Translations under genes and position numbers: made by a program | Shown: in pieces, positions 49,787 to 60,933 of the stretch | Layout: each line of letters begins with the position of its first letter | Numbering within the stretch: position 1 is the stretch's first letter | The notes under the pieces: model-generated | Told to the model about the DNA's origin: nothing | Databases searched by the model: none | Seen by the model: only the letters and a program-made list of their open reading frames with translations | Assembly (NCBI GenBank): GCA_020446815.1 | Contig: JAGRDY010000008.1 | Coordinates: 186,001-250,000 of the forward strand | Length of the DNA: 64,000 nucleotides | DNA from: Paracoccaceae bacterium | GTDB lineage: Bacteria; Pseudomonadota; Alphaproteobacteria; Rhodobacterales; Rhodobacteraceae | Reading direction: 5' to 3'

Positions 49787-50998
49787 ATGGCCAACCTCAA
49801 AGCCAAGGACGCCCCCGATCTTGCCCGTTTCGACTGGCAAGACGCCTTTCGCCTCGAAGAACAGCTTTCCGATGAAGAACGGATGTTGCGCGATGGAGCC
49901 CGCGCATATGCCCAGGAAAAGCTGCAACCCCGCGTCATCGCCGCCTACCGCGATGAGAACACCGATCCGGCGATATTCCGCGAAATGGGCGAAACGGGTC
50001 TTTTGGGTGTGACGGTTCCCGAAGAATATGGCGGCCTTGGGTCGTCTTACACCGCCTACGGCCTGATCGCGCGGGAGATCGAGCGGGTGGACAGCGGATA
50101 CCGGTCGATGATGTCGGTGCAATCCTCGCTGGTCATGTACCCGATCCACGCCTATGGCTCGGAAGAACAGCGCCGGAAATACCTGCCGAAACTGGCCCGC
50201 GGAGAATCGATCGGCTGTTTTGGTCTGACAGAGCCCGACGCCGGGTCGGACCCCGCCGGGATGAAGACACGGGCCGTCAGGACCGCCAATGGCTATGTGC
50301 TGAACGGTTCCAAGATGTGGATATCCAACGCCCCCATCGCCGATGTCTTCGTGATCTGGGCCAAGTCCGAAGCCCATGGCGGCAAGATACGGGGCTTCGT
50401 GCTCGAAAACGGCATGAAGGGACTTTCCGCCCCGAAAATCGGTGGCAAGCTTTCGCTGCGCGCCTCGATCACCGGCGAGATTGTCATGAAGGATGTCGAA
50501 GTGGGTGAAGACGCGTTGTTGCCGGACGTCGAGGGGCTGAAAGGACCATTTGGCTGCCTCAACCGGGCACGCTACGGCATTGCCTGGGGGGTCCTGGGGG
50601 CCGCCGAATTCTGTTGGCATGCGGCGCGTCAATATGGGCTTGACCGCAAACAGTTCAACCGGCCGCTTGCCCAGACCCAGCTCTTCCAGAAGAAACTGGC
50701 CGACATGATGACCGAAATCTCGCTTGGCCTTCAGGCCTGCCTGACCGTCGGACGGCTGATGGACGAGGCCAGGGCGGCGCCCGAGATGATCTCGATTATC
50801 AAACGCAACAATTGCGGCAAGGCGCTGGATATTGCCCGGATGGCGCGCGATATGCACGGCGGCAACGGCATTCAGGAAGATTATCAGATCATGCGCCACT
50901 CGGCGAATCTGGAAACCGTGAACACCTATGAGGGCACACATGATGTTCATGCGCTGATCCTCGGGCGGGCAATCACCGGTTTGCAGGCATTCTTCTGA
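49787..50998 (+). CDS. gcdH: Glutaryl-CoA dehydrogenase
   Basis: GcdH oxidises and decarboxylates glutaryl-CoA to crotonyl-CoA, the exit step of lysine, hydroxylysine and tryptophan breakdown. The 403-residue acyl-CoA dehydrogenase has the FAD/substrate segments [37 protein letters not shown] and the catalytic glutamate in [20 protein letters not shown]. The ribosome site AAGGAG lies just upstream of ATG 49787. It begins the lysine/2-oxoadipate gene set and is divergent from its candidate LysR regulator. Confidence 0.92.
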   Translation: MANLKAKDAPDLARFDWQDAFRLEEQLSDEERMLRDGARAYAQEKLQPRVIAAYRDENTDPAIFREMGETGLLGVTVPEEYGGLGSSYTAYGLIAREIERVDSGYRSMMSVQSSLVMYPIHAYGSEEQRRKYLPKLARGESIGCFGLTEPDAGSDPAGMKTRAVRTANGYVLNGSKMWISNAPIADVFVIWAKSEAHGGKIRGFVLENGMKGLSAPKIGGKLSLRASITGEIVMKDVEVGEDALLPDVEGLKGPFGCLNRARYGIAWGVLGAAEFCWHAARQYGLDRKQFNRPLAQTQLFQKKLADMMTEISLGLQACLTVGRLMDEARAAPEMISIIKRNNCGKALDIARMARDMHGGNGIQEDYQIMRHSANLETVNTYEGTHDVHALILGRAITGLQAFF

Positions 50999-51084
50999 TT
51001 TCTTCTGTTCGAAAATACCTCCGCCGGAGGCTCCCGTCCCAACCTCCCGAAGCCTCCGGCGGGAGTATTTGGGCAAAGAAGAAA
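50998..51084. repeat. Intergenic palindromic repeat element
   Basis: Arms at 51013-51032 and 51051-51070 form a 20-bp stem with two mismatches (CTCCGCCGGAGGCT on the left). Flanking TTTCTTCT at the left and AGAAGAAA at the right extend the symmetry. The element lies between the gcdH stop and the E1 start and is of the kind found repeatedly in Rhodobacterales intergenic regions. It may serve as a terminator or transcript-end stabiliser. Confidence 0.75.
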
Positions 51085-51103
51085 CTGGTTTTGGAAAGGC
51101 ACG

Positions 51104-53293
51104 ATGGACCGCGCTGACATTGTTCACGAGAATTTCCTGCGGCGGGTTGCCAGCGGCGATCTGCCTGCCGGCGCCGATCCGTCCGGGACGCTCGGGCCCG
51201 CCGAGGCAGTGGCGATCTATCGGGCCGCGTGCCTGTCGCGCGCACTTGACCGGCAGAGCCGCGCCATGCAGCGGGCCGGGCAGGGGTTTTACACGATCGG
51301 CTCGTCCGGGCACGAAGGGATGGCGGCGGTTGCGGCGGCATTACGTCCGACTGATATGGCATTCCTGCATTACCGCGATGCGGCGTTTCAGATTGCACGG
51401 TCGGGGCAGGTAGCGGGCCAGAGCGCCGCCTGGGACATGCTTTTGAGCTTTGCCGCTTCTTGCGAAGACCCCATTTCCGGGGGACGGCACAAGGTGTTGG
51501 GATCACGGGCGTTGATGATACCGCCCCAGACCTCGACCATCGCCAGCCATTTGCCCAAGGCGGTGGGGGCCGCCTATGCGATCGGCGCCGCCCGCCGCCA
51601 TGTGCCGGAGCACCGTATCCTGGCTGATGACGCCATTGTCTGCTGTTCCTTTGGCGATGCCTCGGCCAACCATTCAACGGCGCAGGGCGCGTTCAATACC
51701 GCAGGCTGGACCTCTTACCAGTCGATCCCGCTGCCGCTGCTTTTCATCTGCGAGGATAACGGGATCGGCATTTCGACAAAGACACCAGCCGGCTGGGTCG
51801 CTGCCGGGTTCGAGAGCCGGCCGGGGCTCAGGTATTTTGCCTGTAACGGGCTCGATATATATGAGACGTTTCGGATCGCCAAAGATGCCGAGCACTATGT
51901 CCGGCATCGCAGAAAGCCGGCATTTCTGCATATCGCCACAATCCGCCTGTATGGTCATGCGGGGGCAGACTTGCCGACCGCATATCTTCCTCGCGGTGAA
52001 ATCGAGGCCGAAGAGGCGGACGACCCGCTGCTGCACTGCGTTCGGTTGCTGGATCGGGCCGGGGCGCTTTCCCGTTCAGAGGCTTTGGCGATTTACGAGC
52101 AGACCAATGCCCGTGTGCAGCGTGTCGCCGCCGAGGCCGTCAAACGGCCTCGGTTGAAGAGCGCCAAAGAGGTGATGGCAAGCCTCATTCCGCCGGCGCG
52201 AAAGTGCCGCCCGACCAACGGTCCCTCGGACGAGGCGCGAAGCGATGTCTTTGGCGGTGACATCAAGGCGATGGAAGAGCCGCAGATCATGTCACGGCAC
52301 ATCAACTGGGCGCTGACCGACCTGATGCTGGAACATGGCGAAATTTCCCTGATGGGAGAAGATGTCGGCCGCAAGGGCGGCGTCTATGGTGTCACACAAA
52401 AATTATACCAGCGTTTCGGCCCTGACCGGGTGATCGACACGTTGCTAGACGAGCAATCCATCCTCGGGCTGGCCATCGGCATGGCACAAAACGGCTTCGT
52501 GCCGATCCCGGAGATCCAGTTTCTTGCCTATCTGCACAATGCCGAGGATCAATTGCGCGGCGAGGCCGCGACGCTACCATTTTTCTCGAACGGGCAATTC
52601 ACCAATCCGATGGTGCTCAGGATTGCGGGACTCGGCTATCAAAAGGGTTTTGGCGGGCATTTCCACAACGACAATTCCGTGGCGGTGATCCGCGACATTC
52701 CGGGTGTGATCCTCGCCTGCCCGTCGAACGGGGCGGATGCGGCGCGGATGTTGCGCGAATGTGTGCGCCTGGCACGCGAGGAACAACGTGTGGTGGTGTT
52801 TCTGGAACCCATTGCCCTATATTCGATGCGCGATCTTCATTCCGACAAGGATGGTGGTTGGATGCAGCTCTATCCGTCCCGAAACGAGGTGATTCCGTTG
52901 GGTCAGGTCGGCATTCACGGGAAAGGCCGTGATCTGGCGATTGTGAGTTATGGCAACGGTTTCTATTTGTCACGTCAGGCGGAAAAACGACTGGCGGCGA
53001 CGGGTGTCGAAACACGGGTGATCGACCTGCGCTGGCTGTCGCCCCTGCCGGAAGAGGCGTTGTTGAGTGCCGTCAAAGGGTGCAGGCGCATACTCGTCGT
53101 CGATGAGTGCCGCAGAACCGGCGGACCGGCCGAAGGGTTGATGGCACTGTTGGGTGAGCAGACCGATATTCCCCACGCGCGCGTCACATCGCAGGATTCG
53201 TTCATCGCCACCGGCCCGGCCTATGCCGCAACGATGCCTTCGGCGGAGTCCATCTTTGATGCGGCAATGACGCTGGCCGGAGACAAGCGATGA
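51104..53293 (+). CDS. Fused alpha-beta E1 component of a 2-oxoacid dehydrogenase
   Basis: This 729-residue thiamine-diphosphate enzyme joins the E1-alpha part (about 1-350; GFYTIGSSGHEGMAAVAAAL, GDASANHSTAQGAFNT and CEDNGIGISTKTP) to the E1-beta part (about 390-729; LMGEDVGRKGGVYGVT, VIDTLLDEQSILGLAIGMAQ). Branched-chain 2-oxoacid dehydrogenases usually keep these on two chains. Between the halves is a linker near 350-390. The gene ends ATGA-coupled to the next. Placed between gcdH and aminoadipate-semialdehyde dehydrogenase, it plausibly decarboxylates 2-oxoadipate, but no E2 or E3 gene is next to it. Confidence 0.85.
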   Translation: MDRADIVHENFLRRVASGDLPAGADPSGTLGPAEAVAIYRAACLSRALDRQSRAMQRAGQGFYTIGSSGHEGMAAVAAALRPTDMAFLHYRDAAFQIARSGQVAGQSAAWDMLLSFAASCEDPISGGRHKVLGSRALMIPPQTSTIASHLPKAVGAAYAIGAARRHVPEHRILADDAIVCCSFGDASANHSTAQGAFNTAGWTSYQSIPLPLLFICEDNGIGISTKTPAGWVAAGFESRPGLRYFACNGLDIYETFRIAKDAEHYVRHRRKPAFLHIATIRLYGHAGADLPTAYLPRGEIEAEEADDPLLHCVRLLDRAGALSRSEALAIYEQTNARVQRVAAEAVKRPRLKSAKEVMASLIPPARKCRPTNGPSDEARSDVFGGDIKAMEEPQIMSRHINWALTDLMLEHGEISLMGEDVGRKGGVYGVTQKLYQRFGPDRVIDTLLDEQSILGLAIGMAQNGFVPIPEIQFLAYLHNAEDQLRGEAATLPFFSNGQFTNPMVLRIAGLGYQKGFGGHFHNDNSVAVIRDIPGVILACPSNGADAARMLRECVRLAREEQRVVVFLEPIALYSMRDLHSDKDGGWMQLYPSRNEVIPLGQVGIHGKGRDLAIVSYGNGFYLSRQAEKRLAATGVETRVIDLRWLSPLPEEALLSAVKGCRRILVVDECRRTGGPAEGLMALLGEQTDIPHARVTSQDSFIATGPAYAATMPSAESIFDAAMTLAGDKR

Positions 53294-54327
53294 AAACCGC
53301 CGTCGTCATCTGCCCCGGAAGAGGCACTTATGGTAAGGCCGAACTAGGCTACCTGAAGCGCCATTTCAGCGACCGCGCCCAGCTTGCCGGGTTCGATGCC
53401 GCCCGTGCCGCACTGGGGCAGGAAACACTGAGCGAGCTGGACAGCGCGCCGTCCTACGCGTCTGGCAGGCACACGCGGGGGGACAATGCCTCGGGCCTCA
53501 TCTATGCCGCGACGCTTGGCGATTTCAGGGCCATTGACGATAACAGCGTTGAAATCGTCGCCGTGACCGGAAATTCGATGGGCTGGTATTCGGCGCTTGC
53601 CGTCGCCGGGGCATTGACTGGTGAGGCTGGCTTCGAACTGGTCAATACAATGGGCACGCTGATGCACGAGGCGTCGATCGGCGGCCAGATCATCTATCCG
53701 TTCATGGATGAGGACTGGCGGCCCAATCCAGCAAGGAAAGCGGAGCTGCTGGCGCTGGCCGATGAGATTTCCGGGCGGGCCGATCATGTACTGACGCTTT
53801 CCATCGACCTTGGCGGGATGCTGGTCCTTGCGGGGAACGATGCGGGGCTTGCGGCTTTCGAAAGCGCAGTTGCGCGGGTGCAGGGCCGCTTTCCGATGCG
53901 GCTGACCAATCATGGGGCCTTTCATTCGCGCCTTCAGGCGCCGGTTGCCGAAAGAGGCCGTGCCCGGCTGTTCCCCGACATTTTCGGCCAGCCCAGATTG
54001 CCGGCGATCGACGGGCGCGGGGCGATCTGGTGGCCGGGGGCGACAGATAGCCATGCGCTTTGGGATTATACATTGGGCCATCAGGTAACCGAAACCTATG
54101 ATTTCACCCATGCGATCCGTATCGCCGCCCGCGAATTCGCCCCCGATCTTTTCATCATCACCGGACCCGGCACCACCCTGGGCGGGGCCGTGGCCCAATC
54201 GCTGATCCTGGCGAATTGGCGGGGCATGGCATCCAAGAACGATTTTCAGACATTGCAACAGACAACGCCTCTGCTGGTCTCCATGGGCATGGATGGCCAG
54301 CGCCGCACCGTCACCAAGGGAGACTGA
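53290..54327 (+). CDS. FabD-like acyltransferase with altered substrate residues
   Basis: The 345-residue protein resembles acyl-carrier-protein S-malonyltransferase. The Ser nucleophile sits in TGNSMGWYSAL (Ser96) and the catalytic His in TNHGAFHSRLQAP. Two family positions differ: the oxyanion motif PGQGSQ reads PGRGTY (residues 9-14), and the malonyl-binding Arg is Met121 in LVNTMGTLMHEA. Malonyl-CoA is therefore an unlikely substrate. It overlaps the E1 stop as ATGA and the next gene starts 1 nt after its stop, so it is a tightly coupled member of this catabolic set. Its reaction is unknown. Confidence 0.75.
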   Translation: MKTAVVICPGRGTYGKAELGYLKRHFSDRAQLAGFDAARAALGQETLSELDSAPSYASGRHTRGDNASGLIYAATLGDFRAIDDNSVEIVAVTGNSMGWYSALAVAGALTGEAGFELVNTMGTLMHEASIGGQIIYPFMDEDWRPNPARKAELLALADEISGRADHVLTLSIDLGGMLVLAGNDAGLAAFESAVARVQGRFPMRLTNHGAFHSRLQAPVAERGRARLFPDIFGQPRLPAIDGRGAIWWPGATDSHALWDYTLGHQVTETYDFTHAIRIAAREFAPDLFIITGPGTTLGGAVAQSLILANWRGMASKNDFQTLQQTTPLLVSMGMDGQRRTVTKGD

Positions 54328-54328
54328 C

Positions 54329-55828
<1,500 letters not shown>

Positions 55829-55846
55829 GGTATTATGCGATGCAAT

Positions 55847-55911
55847 CCCGGACCTGATCCGGGACCTCTGCCAGACCGAAGAGGCCCCGGATAAAATTCG
55901 GGGCCTTTTTT
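55847..55911 (+). terminator. Terminator and alphaproteobacterial palindrome after the ALDH7 gene
   Basis: A first hairpin has CCCGGA (55847-55852) and TCCGGG (55858-55863) around CCTGA, a motif widespread in alphaproteobacterial intergenic repeats. A second hairpin (55882-55889 with 55899-55906, loop of 9) ends in a T-run (55906-55911) and is a rho-independent terminator 54 nt after the stop codon. Confidence 0.85.
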
Positions 55912-56000
55912 CAGGCCTGAGCATCGGCTCAGTGAAACCCTCATGGTCCATGGCCAATTTCACCATGAAGCGTTGAGCGCGGATTTGGTTTACCGATTTG

Positions 56001-56627
56001 CTATTGGTTTGCTGTCGATAGACCGATTGCATTGGCCGCTGCCTTGAGCCGCCGATAGAACTCAGTCAAACTGTCGACAACCTCGGGGCGGTTAACCACT
56101 GAACACATCAACGTAAAGTCTTTGTCCAAAAGTACGGAGCGCGTTTGCCATGCCTTGATGGCCAGGTACATCTCTGGCCGGTGTCCACCTCTGGGCGCTT
56201 CTTCGAGGTAAAAGTTTTCGATGGATCTTTCGTCGGCCAGTTCGAGAACCTTGGGTATCGCATGCCGCTTCACGAATGCAGCCAGCCGCTCCAGACCTGA
56301 TTTTGGACCAATCGCCGGATGGAAACTTAGTTGAGGTTCGCCAACGTTGCCAAGGGACCACATGCGCGAACGCGTAGGTATCCTCGTGGCGCTGTACTCT
56401 TGACCGGTTCCAGCGCAGTAGATGCGTTGGACTGGCTGCCAGTAAATCTGCGGATACGTGTCGATCCAAACATTTCCATCCGCGAACTCACGATGCTGCA
56501 ATGCGATCGCCCCGAGCATCTGATCGTTCAAACGACATGCAACCAAACCGCGACGCACACGTCGCCCGCCCATCTCAGCGAGGCGGTTCGTGCAAAAGTC
56601 AAGAATTTGTCGCGTATGGGGCTTCAA
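56001..56627 (-). CDS. Hypothetical protein, DUF4304-like by appearance
   Basis: I do not recognise this 208-residue protein with confidence. Its layout, with RRGLVACRLNDQMLGAIALQ and a WIDTYPQIYW segment, recalls the DUF4304 group of uncharacterised proteins, but the similarity is by eye. There are no signal peptide or membrane segments. Start TTG 56627 is proposed because AGGAGT lies 8 nt upstream; an open upstream extension to 56741 is likely not used. The gene has visibly lower GC than its neighbours and opposes the flanking catabolic genes, suggesting it arrived by transfer. Confidence 0.6.
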   Translation of the reverse strand: MKPHTRQILDFCTNRLAEMGGRRVRRGLVACRLNDQMLGAIALQHREFADGNVWIDTYPQIYWQPVQRIYCAGTGQEYSATRIPTRSRMWSLGNVGEPQLSFHPAIGPKSGLERLAAFVKRHAIPKVLELADERSIENFYLEEAPRGGHRPEMYLAIKAWQTRSVLLDKDFTLMCSVVNRPEVVDSLTEFYRRLKAAANAIGLSTANQ

Positions 56628-56880
56628 GTGCCAACTCCTAAAATCTCGCAAAGTAATATTGGTGTTTGTGGATGGCCACAACGGGCCTGGCAAGGACGTT
56701 GAAACGCTAGTTGGCTCCCGCCCTCGATCCTTCCGGCACATTGACCGACCACTCTGGCACTTTTTTGCGTTCTTTCGTCAAAACCGTCGGAATAACGGCA
56801 GAAATCGCCAGCCGTTCGGGCGATTGTGGCGGCGTACCGGCGCATCGCCGGAGGCGTCAAGGAAGCAAAGGAAGCGCGTC

Positions 56881-57963
56881 ATGTCGTTCAACAAGGTTGC
56901 CGTTCTCGGCCTCGGAAAGGTGGGCCATCTGGCCGCAGAATTGCTCGCCGAGGCAGGCTTTGCCGTCACCGGCGTCGATGCGCGCGAGATTTCGGGCTGT
57001 CCGTTCCCGACAAAGGCGGCCGACCTGACAGACAAGGATGCGCTGGCCGCGATCCTCAAGGGTCAGGAGGCGGTTCTGTCCTGTCTTCCCTATCATCTCA
57101 ATATCGGCGTCTCCACCGTTGCCCACGGCCTTGGTCTTCACTATTTCGACCTGACCGAAGACGTGCCGACGACGAAACACATCCGCGATCTGGCCAAGAC
57201 CGCGAAGGGAATCATGGCGCCACAATGCGGGCTCGCGCCGGGTTTCGTCGGAATCGTCGGCGCGCATCTGGCGGATCAGTTCGAGCGTGTCCGCTCGATC
57301 CGGCTCCGCGTCGGCGCGCTGCCGCAGAACCCCACGGGGCTTCTCGGCTACGCTTTCAACTGGTCGCCCGAGGGCGTGGTCAACGAATATCTCAACGACT
57401 GTGAGGTGATCGAGGAGGGTGTGCTGAAATCGGTCTCGGCGATGGAATGGCTTGAGACGATCTATATCGACGGCATGAAGCTCGAAGCCTTTACCACGTC
57501 GGGCGGTCTGGGCACGATGTGCGAAACCTATGCCGACCGGATCGAAAACCTCGATTACAAGACCATGCGCTATCCCGGCCATGTGGAGCTGATGAATTTC
57601 TTCTTCCACGAATTGCTGATGCGCGAGAACCGCACCGAGGCAGGGCGTATCCTGACCAATGCCAAGCCGCCGGTGGATGAGGATGTGGTCTATGTCCATG
57701 TTGCCGCCGAAGGCTATGCCGATGGACAATTGAAGCGGCGCGAATTCGTGCGCTCCTATTATCCGCTGGAAATCGGCGGCAAACGGCGTACGGCAATTGC
57801 CTGGACCACCTCTGCCTCGGTCGTGGCGGTGATCGAGATGGCGCGTGATGGCAAACTGCCCGCCAAGGGTTTCCTGAAACAGGAAGAAATCCCGCTCATG
57901 TCCTATCTCGAAACGCGCACCGGCAATTATTACAACATCGGCCACAAAGGCCGTCACGGCTAA
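56881..57963 (+). CDS. Saccharopine dehydrogenase family protein
   Basis: The family splits saccharopine to glutamate and aminoadipate semialdehyde (or the reverse in synthesis). The 360-residue protein has the N-terminal Rossmann motif VAVLGLGKVGHLAAELLAEA and a C-terminal saccharopine-dehydrogenase-type domain (QCGLAPGFVGIVGAHLADQF, followed by TSGGLGTMCETYADRIENLD). ATG 56881 with an AGGAAG site upstream is used. Its product would feed the ALDH7 enzyme encoded 1 kb upstream. The pbfA stop on the other strand overlaps its last three bases. Confidence 0.87.
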   Translation: MSFNKVAVLGLGKVGHLAAELLAEAGFAVTGVDAREISGCPFPTKAADLTDKDALAAILKGQEAVLSCLPYHLNIGVSTVAHGLGLHYFDLTEDVPTTKHIRDLAKTAKGIMAPQCGLAPGFVGIVGAHLADQFERVRSIRLRVGALPQNPTGLLGYAFNWSPEGVVNEYLNDCEVIEEGVLKSVSAMEWLETIYIDGMKLEAFTTSGGLGTMCETYADRIENLDYKTMRYPGHVELMNFFFHELLMRENRTEAGRILTNAKPPVDEDVVYVHVAAEGYADGQLKRREFVRSYYPLEIGGKRRTAIAWTTSASVVAVIEMARDGKLPAKGFLKQEEIPLMSYLETRTGNYYNIGHKGRHG

Positions 57964-59309
57964 GGCGTTTCGGCAAGAATGGCCGTTTCAACAATGGTCA
58001 GCGCGCGGTCGAGATCCGCTTTGGCAATGGTCAATGGCGGCGACAGGGTCAGTACCGACCCGGCGCTGATCTTGAAGCTCAGCCCGGCCTCGAGGCAGCG
58101 ATAGTAGATCCGTTCGGCCCGGTCGCGCGACGGGATACGGCCGGCTTTGTCTTCAACGATCTCGACCCCGAACATCAGGCCGCGCCCGCGAATATCGCCG
58201 ACAAAGGGGCTTTGGGCTGCAAGCGACGCCAGACGGTCGAGCGCATGGGCTCCCAGTTCGGCGGAACGCTCGACCAGCCCTTCGTCGCGGATGATCGCGA
58301 TGGTGGTGAGCGCGGCGCGCGCCGTCACGGGGTTTTTCTCATGCGTATAATGGCCGATGGCGAAATCGCCGCAAACGTCGAGATCACGGCGCGCGACCAC
58401 TGCCGCGATGGGCAGAATGCCACCGCCCAACGCCTTGCCCATGGTGACGATATCGGGGACCACTCCGTCATGTTCGAAGGCATACATGCGCCCCGTCTTG
58501 CCAAGGCCGGTAGGGATTTCATCGAGGATCAGCAACGTACCGCGGCGGTCACAGGCGTCGCGCACCGCTTTCCAGAACCCTGGCGGCGGAACAACCGGCA
58601 CCGCGCGCATCGGTTCGGCAATCAAGGCGGCGACGTCACCTTCGCGTTCGAGCACATAATCGACCATCTTCGCACAGGCGAGCGCGCAATGCTCTGGCCC
58701 TGAATGGCCATAAGCGCAGTGGTAGCAGTTGAAAGGGGCGACATGTTCGGCACCGGGCAGCAACGGCCCGGCAACATGGCTGCGAAACGTCGCCTCGCCG
58801 CCGACGCTGGCGGCGCCGAAACCCGCACCGTGAAAGGCATCCCAGAAGCTGAGCGTCTTGAACCGCCCGGTAGCGGCACGTGCGATCTTGAGCGCGACTT
58901 CATTGGCATCCGAACCGCCGGTGGTGAAGAGAACCTTGCCCAGATCACCCGGCGCGATTTCAGCCAGGGTTTCGGCGAGTTCCACGGCTATTTCATTGGT
59001 GAAGCGGCGCGGTGCAAAGCTCAGATCATCGAGCTGCGCCTTGATCGCCGCGATCAGCCTTGGATGGCCGTAACCGATGTGGTGAACGGAATTGCCGTGG
59101 AAATCCATGTAGCGGCGCCCGGCGGTATCCTCGATCCAGATGCCTTCGGCCCTGACGATGGTCGATACGCAGGGCGACGACAGGCTTTGATGCAGAAAAA
59201 CGTCACTATCCCGGCTCAAAAGGCGTTGGGTGGCGGCATCGGAATGCCGCGCTGCCCAATCGCGCCGGGCCGCCGACCTGTTGGATTCACCTTCGGTATG
59301 GGTGATCAC
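57960..59309 (-). CDS. PbfA-like (R)-1-hydroxy-2-aminoethylphosphonate ammonia-lyase
   Basis: The roughly 450-residue class-III PLP protein (HGNSVHHIGYGHPRLIAAIK, TTGGSDANEVALKIARAATG, LLILDEIPTGLGKTGRMYAF, PLP lysine in MGKALGGGILP) lies last in the phnW-phnA-phnY operon, as PbfA does. PbfA turns (R)-1-hydroxy-2-aminoethylphosphonate into phosphonoacetaldehyde and ammonia, extending the range of 2-aminoethylphosphonate breakdown. A cysteine cluster (CYHCAYGHSGPEHCALAC) is present. GTG 59309 is chosen since AAAGG lies 7 nt upstream; ATG 59324 and GTG 59357 are alternatives. An ordinary transaminase is the other option. Confidence 0.7.
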   Translation of the reverse strand: MITHTEGESNRSAARRDWAARHSDAATQRLLSRDSDVFLHQSLSSPCVSTIVRAEGIWIEDTAGRRYMDFHGNSVHHIGYGHPRLIAAIKAQLDDLSFAPRRFTNEIAVELAETLAEIAPGDLGKVLFTTGGSDANEVALKIARAATGRFKTLSFWDAFHGAGFGAASVGGEATFRSHVAGPLLPGAEHVAPFNCYHCAYGHSGPEHCALACAKMVDYVLEREGDVAALIAEPMRAVPVVPPPGFWKAVRDACDRRGTLLILDEIPTGLGKTGRMYAFEHDGVVPDIVTMGKALGGGILPIAAVVARRDLDVCGDFAIGHYTHEKNPVTARAALTTIAIIRDEGLVERSAELGAHALDRLASLAAQSPFVGDIRGRGLMFGVEIVEDKAGRIPSRDRAERIYYRCLEAGLSFKISAGSVLTLSPPLTIAKADLDRALTIVETAILAETP

Positions 59310-59465
59310 GGCCTTGCCTTTCATTTGGGGCGTTTCGGGAAATACCTGATCGAACACGCATCGTCAAAAACCCGAGAACGCCGAACGCGTGGCAGTGTGC
59401 TGGCTTTTCGGGATTTTGCCGAAACGCCGTTGATCCCGAAACCGCAGCCAGAGGCTTTTGCCGGC

Positions 59466-60932
59466 TCAACGCGGCCAGGGCAGCGAATAGGTCTTGACGT
59501 TGGTGAAGAATTTCATTGCCTCCAGCACACCTTCCTTGACGCCATTGCCGCTGTCCTTGATGCCGCCGAAGGGCGACATCTCAATACGGTAGCCGGGCTG
59601 TTCCCAGATGTTCACCGTACCGACATCGAGGCCGTTCACATAGGCGATGGCGCGGTTGAGATCATTGGTGCAGACGCCCGACGACAGGCCGAAATCGGTG
59701 CTGTTGGAAATTGCCATGACTTCGGCATCATTGTCGGGAACGCGGACGATGGGCACGATGGGGCCAAAGGTTTCCTCCATCACAAGTTCGCTGTCATGCG
59801 GCACGTTATCGACCACGATGGGAGGCAGCAGGGCGCCGCGCCGGCCGGGGTGATAAAGGATGCGTGCCCCCTGCTTTTCGGCATCATGGACCCGTTTTTC
59901 GAACAACTCGGCCGCTTTGGAATGGATCACGCAGCCAAGCTGGGTATCCGGGTCCATCGGGTCGCCGAACCGGATTGCCTTGGCCTTTGCCAGAACCAGT
60001 GGCACGAACCGGTCGGCGATACTTTCCTGTACCAGGATGCGCTTGACCGCCGTGCAACGCTGGCCGGAATTGCCGGTGGCACCTGCCACGGCGATGGTTG
60101 CGGCCTTTTCCAGATCGGCATCCGACAGATCGTTGAGAATGATGATCGGGTCATTGCCACCCAGTTCCAGCGCCGTACGCTTGTACCCGGCTTTGGAGGC
60201 GATCATCTTGCCCACCGGCACCCCGCCGGTAAAGGTGATGATGTCGATATTGGGATTGGTGATCATTTCGTCACCGATGTCCTGGGGCCAACCGGTCACG
60301 ACCTGAAACATCTCATGCGGCAACCCCGCCTCGTAAAGGATGTCAGCCAGCGCAATTGCCGTCAGCGGCGTCAGCTCGGTCGGTTTGCAGACCACGCAAT
60401 TGTTGGTGGCAATCGCGGGGGCGACCTTGTGGCTGACCATGTTCAGCGGGTGGTTGAAAGGCGTGATCGCCGAGATTGCCCGCACCGGTTCGCGCAGGGT
60501 GAAAATCTTGCGTTCCTTGCCCTGGGGCGTCAGGTCGCAGGAAAAGATCTGGCCGTCGTCGAGAATGGCCATCTGGCCGGCAAGCATGAACACATCATAG
60601 GCGCGGCCGGTTTCATAAAGCGCGTGCTGCTTGCAGATGCCCAGTTCCAGCACCAGCCAATGGGCAAGTTCCTCGCGTTTGGAGCGGATCAGTTCGGCCG
60701 CCTTGAACAGGATCTGCTGTCGCTGATAGCGGCTGAGCTTCGGCCTGTAGGCCGCTGCGATCTCGAATGCGCGGGCGGCATGTTCCGCCTTGCCCGCCGG
60801 AACCGTACCGATGACTTCGTCGGTATAGGGATAAAGCACCTCGATCACATCGTCGGCAAAGACGATTTCGCCGCCGATACGCATCCCTTCGTGGCGAATG
60901 CCGGTTTTGTCTTTCATCGCATTGTCTTTCAT
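59466..60932 (-). CDS. phnY: Phosphonoacetaldehyde dehydrogenase PhnY
   Basis: PhnY oxidises phosphonoacetaldehyde to phosphonoacetate. The 488-residue aldehyde dehydrogenase has [20 protein letters not shown], the glutamate motif [12 protein letters not shown], the catalytic cysteine in [12 protein letters not shown] and the C-terminal [12 protein letters not shown]. The start ATG 60932 overlaps nothing but sits 1 nt past the phnA stop, so it is coupled to phnA; ATG 60917 is possible. Position between phnA and pbfA confirms the substrate. Confidence 0.92.
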   Translation of the reverse strand: MKDNAMKDKTGIRHEGMRIGGEIVFADDVIEVLYPYTDEVIGTVPAGKAEHAARAFEIAAAYRPKLSRYQRQQILFKAAELIRSKREELAHWLVLELGICKQHALYETGRAYDVFMLAGQMAILDDGQIFSCDLTPQGKERKIFTLREPVRAISAITPFNHPLNMVSHKVAPAIATNNCVVCKPTELTPLTAIALADILYEAGLPHEMFQVVTGWPQDIGDEMITNPNIDIITFTGGVPVGKMIASKAGYKRTALELGGNDPIIILNDLSDADLEKAATIAVAGATGNSGQRCTAVKRILVQESIADRFVPLVLAKAKAIRFGDPMDPDTQLGCVIHSKAAELFEKRVHDAEKQGARILYHPGRRGALLPPIVVDNVPHDSELVMEETFGPIVPIVRVPDNDAEVMAISNSTDFGLSSGVCTNDLNRAIAYVNGLDVGTVNIWEQPGYRIEMSPFGGIKDSGNGVKEGVLEAMKFFTNVKTYSLPWPR

Positions 60933-60933
60933 T

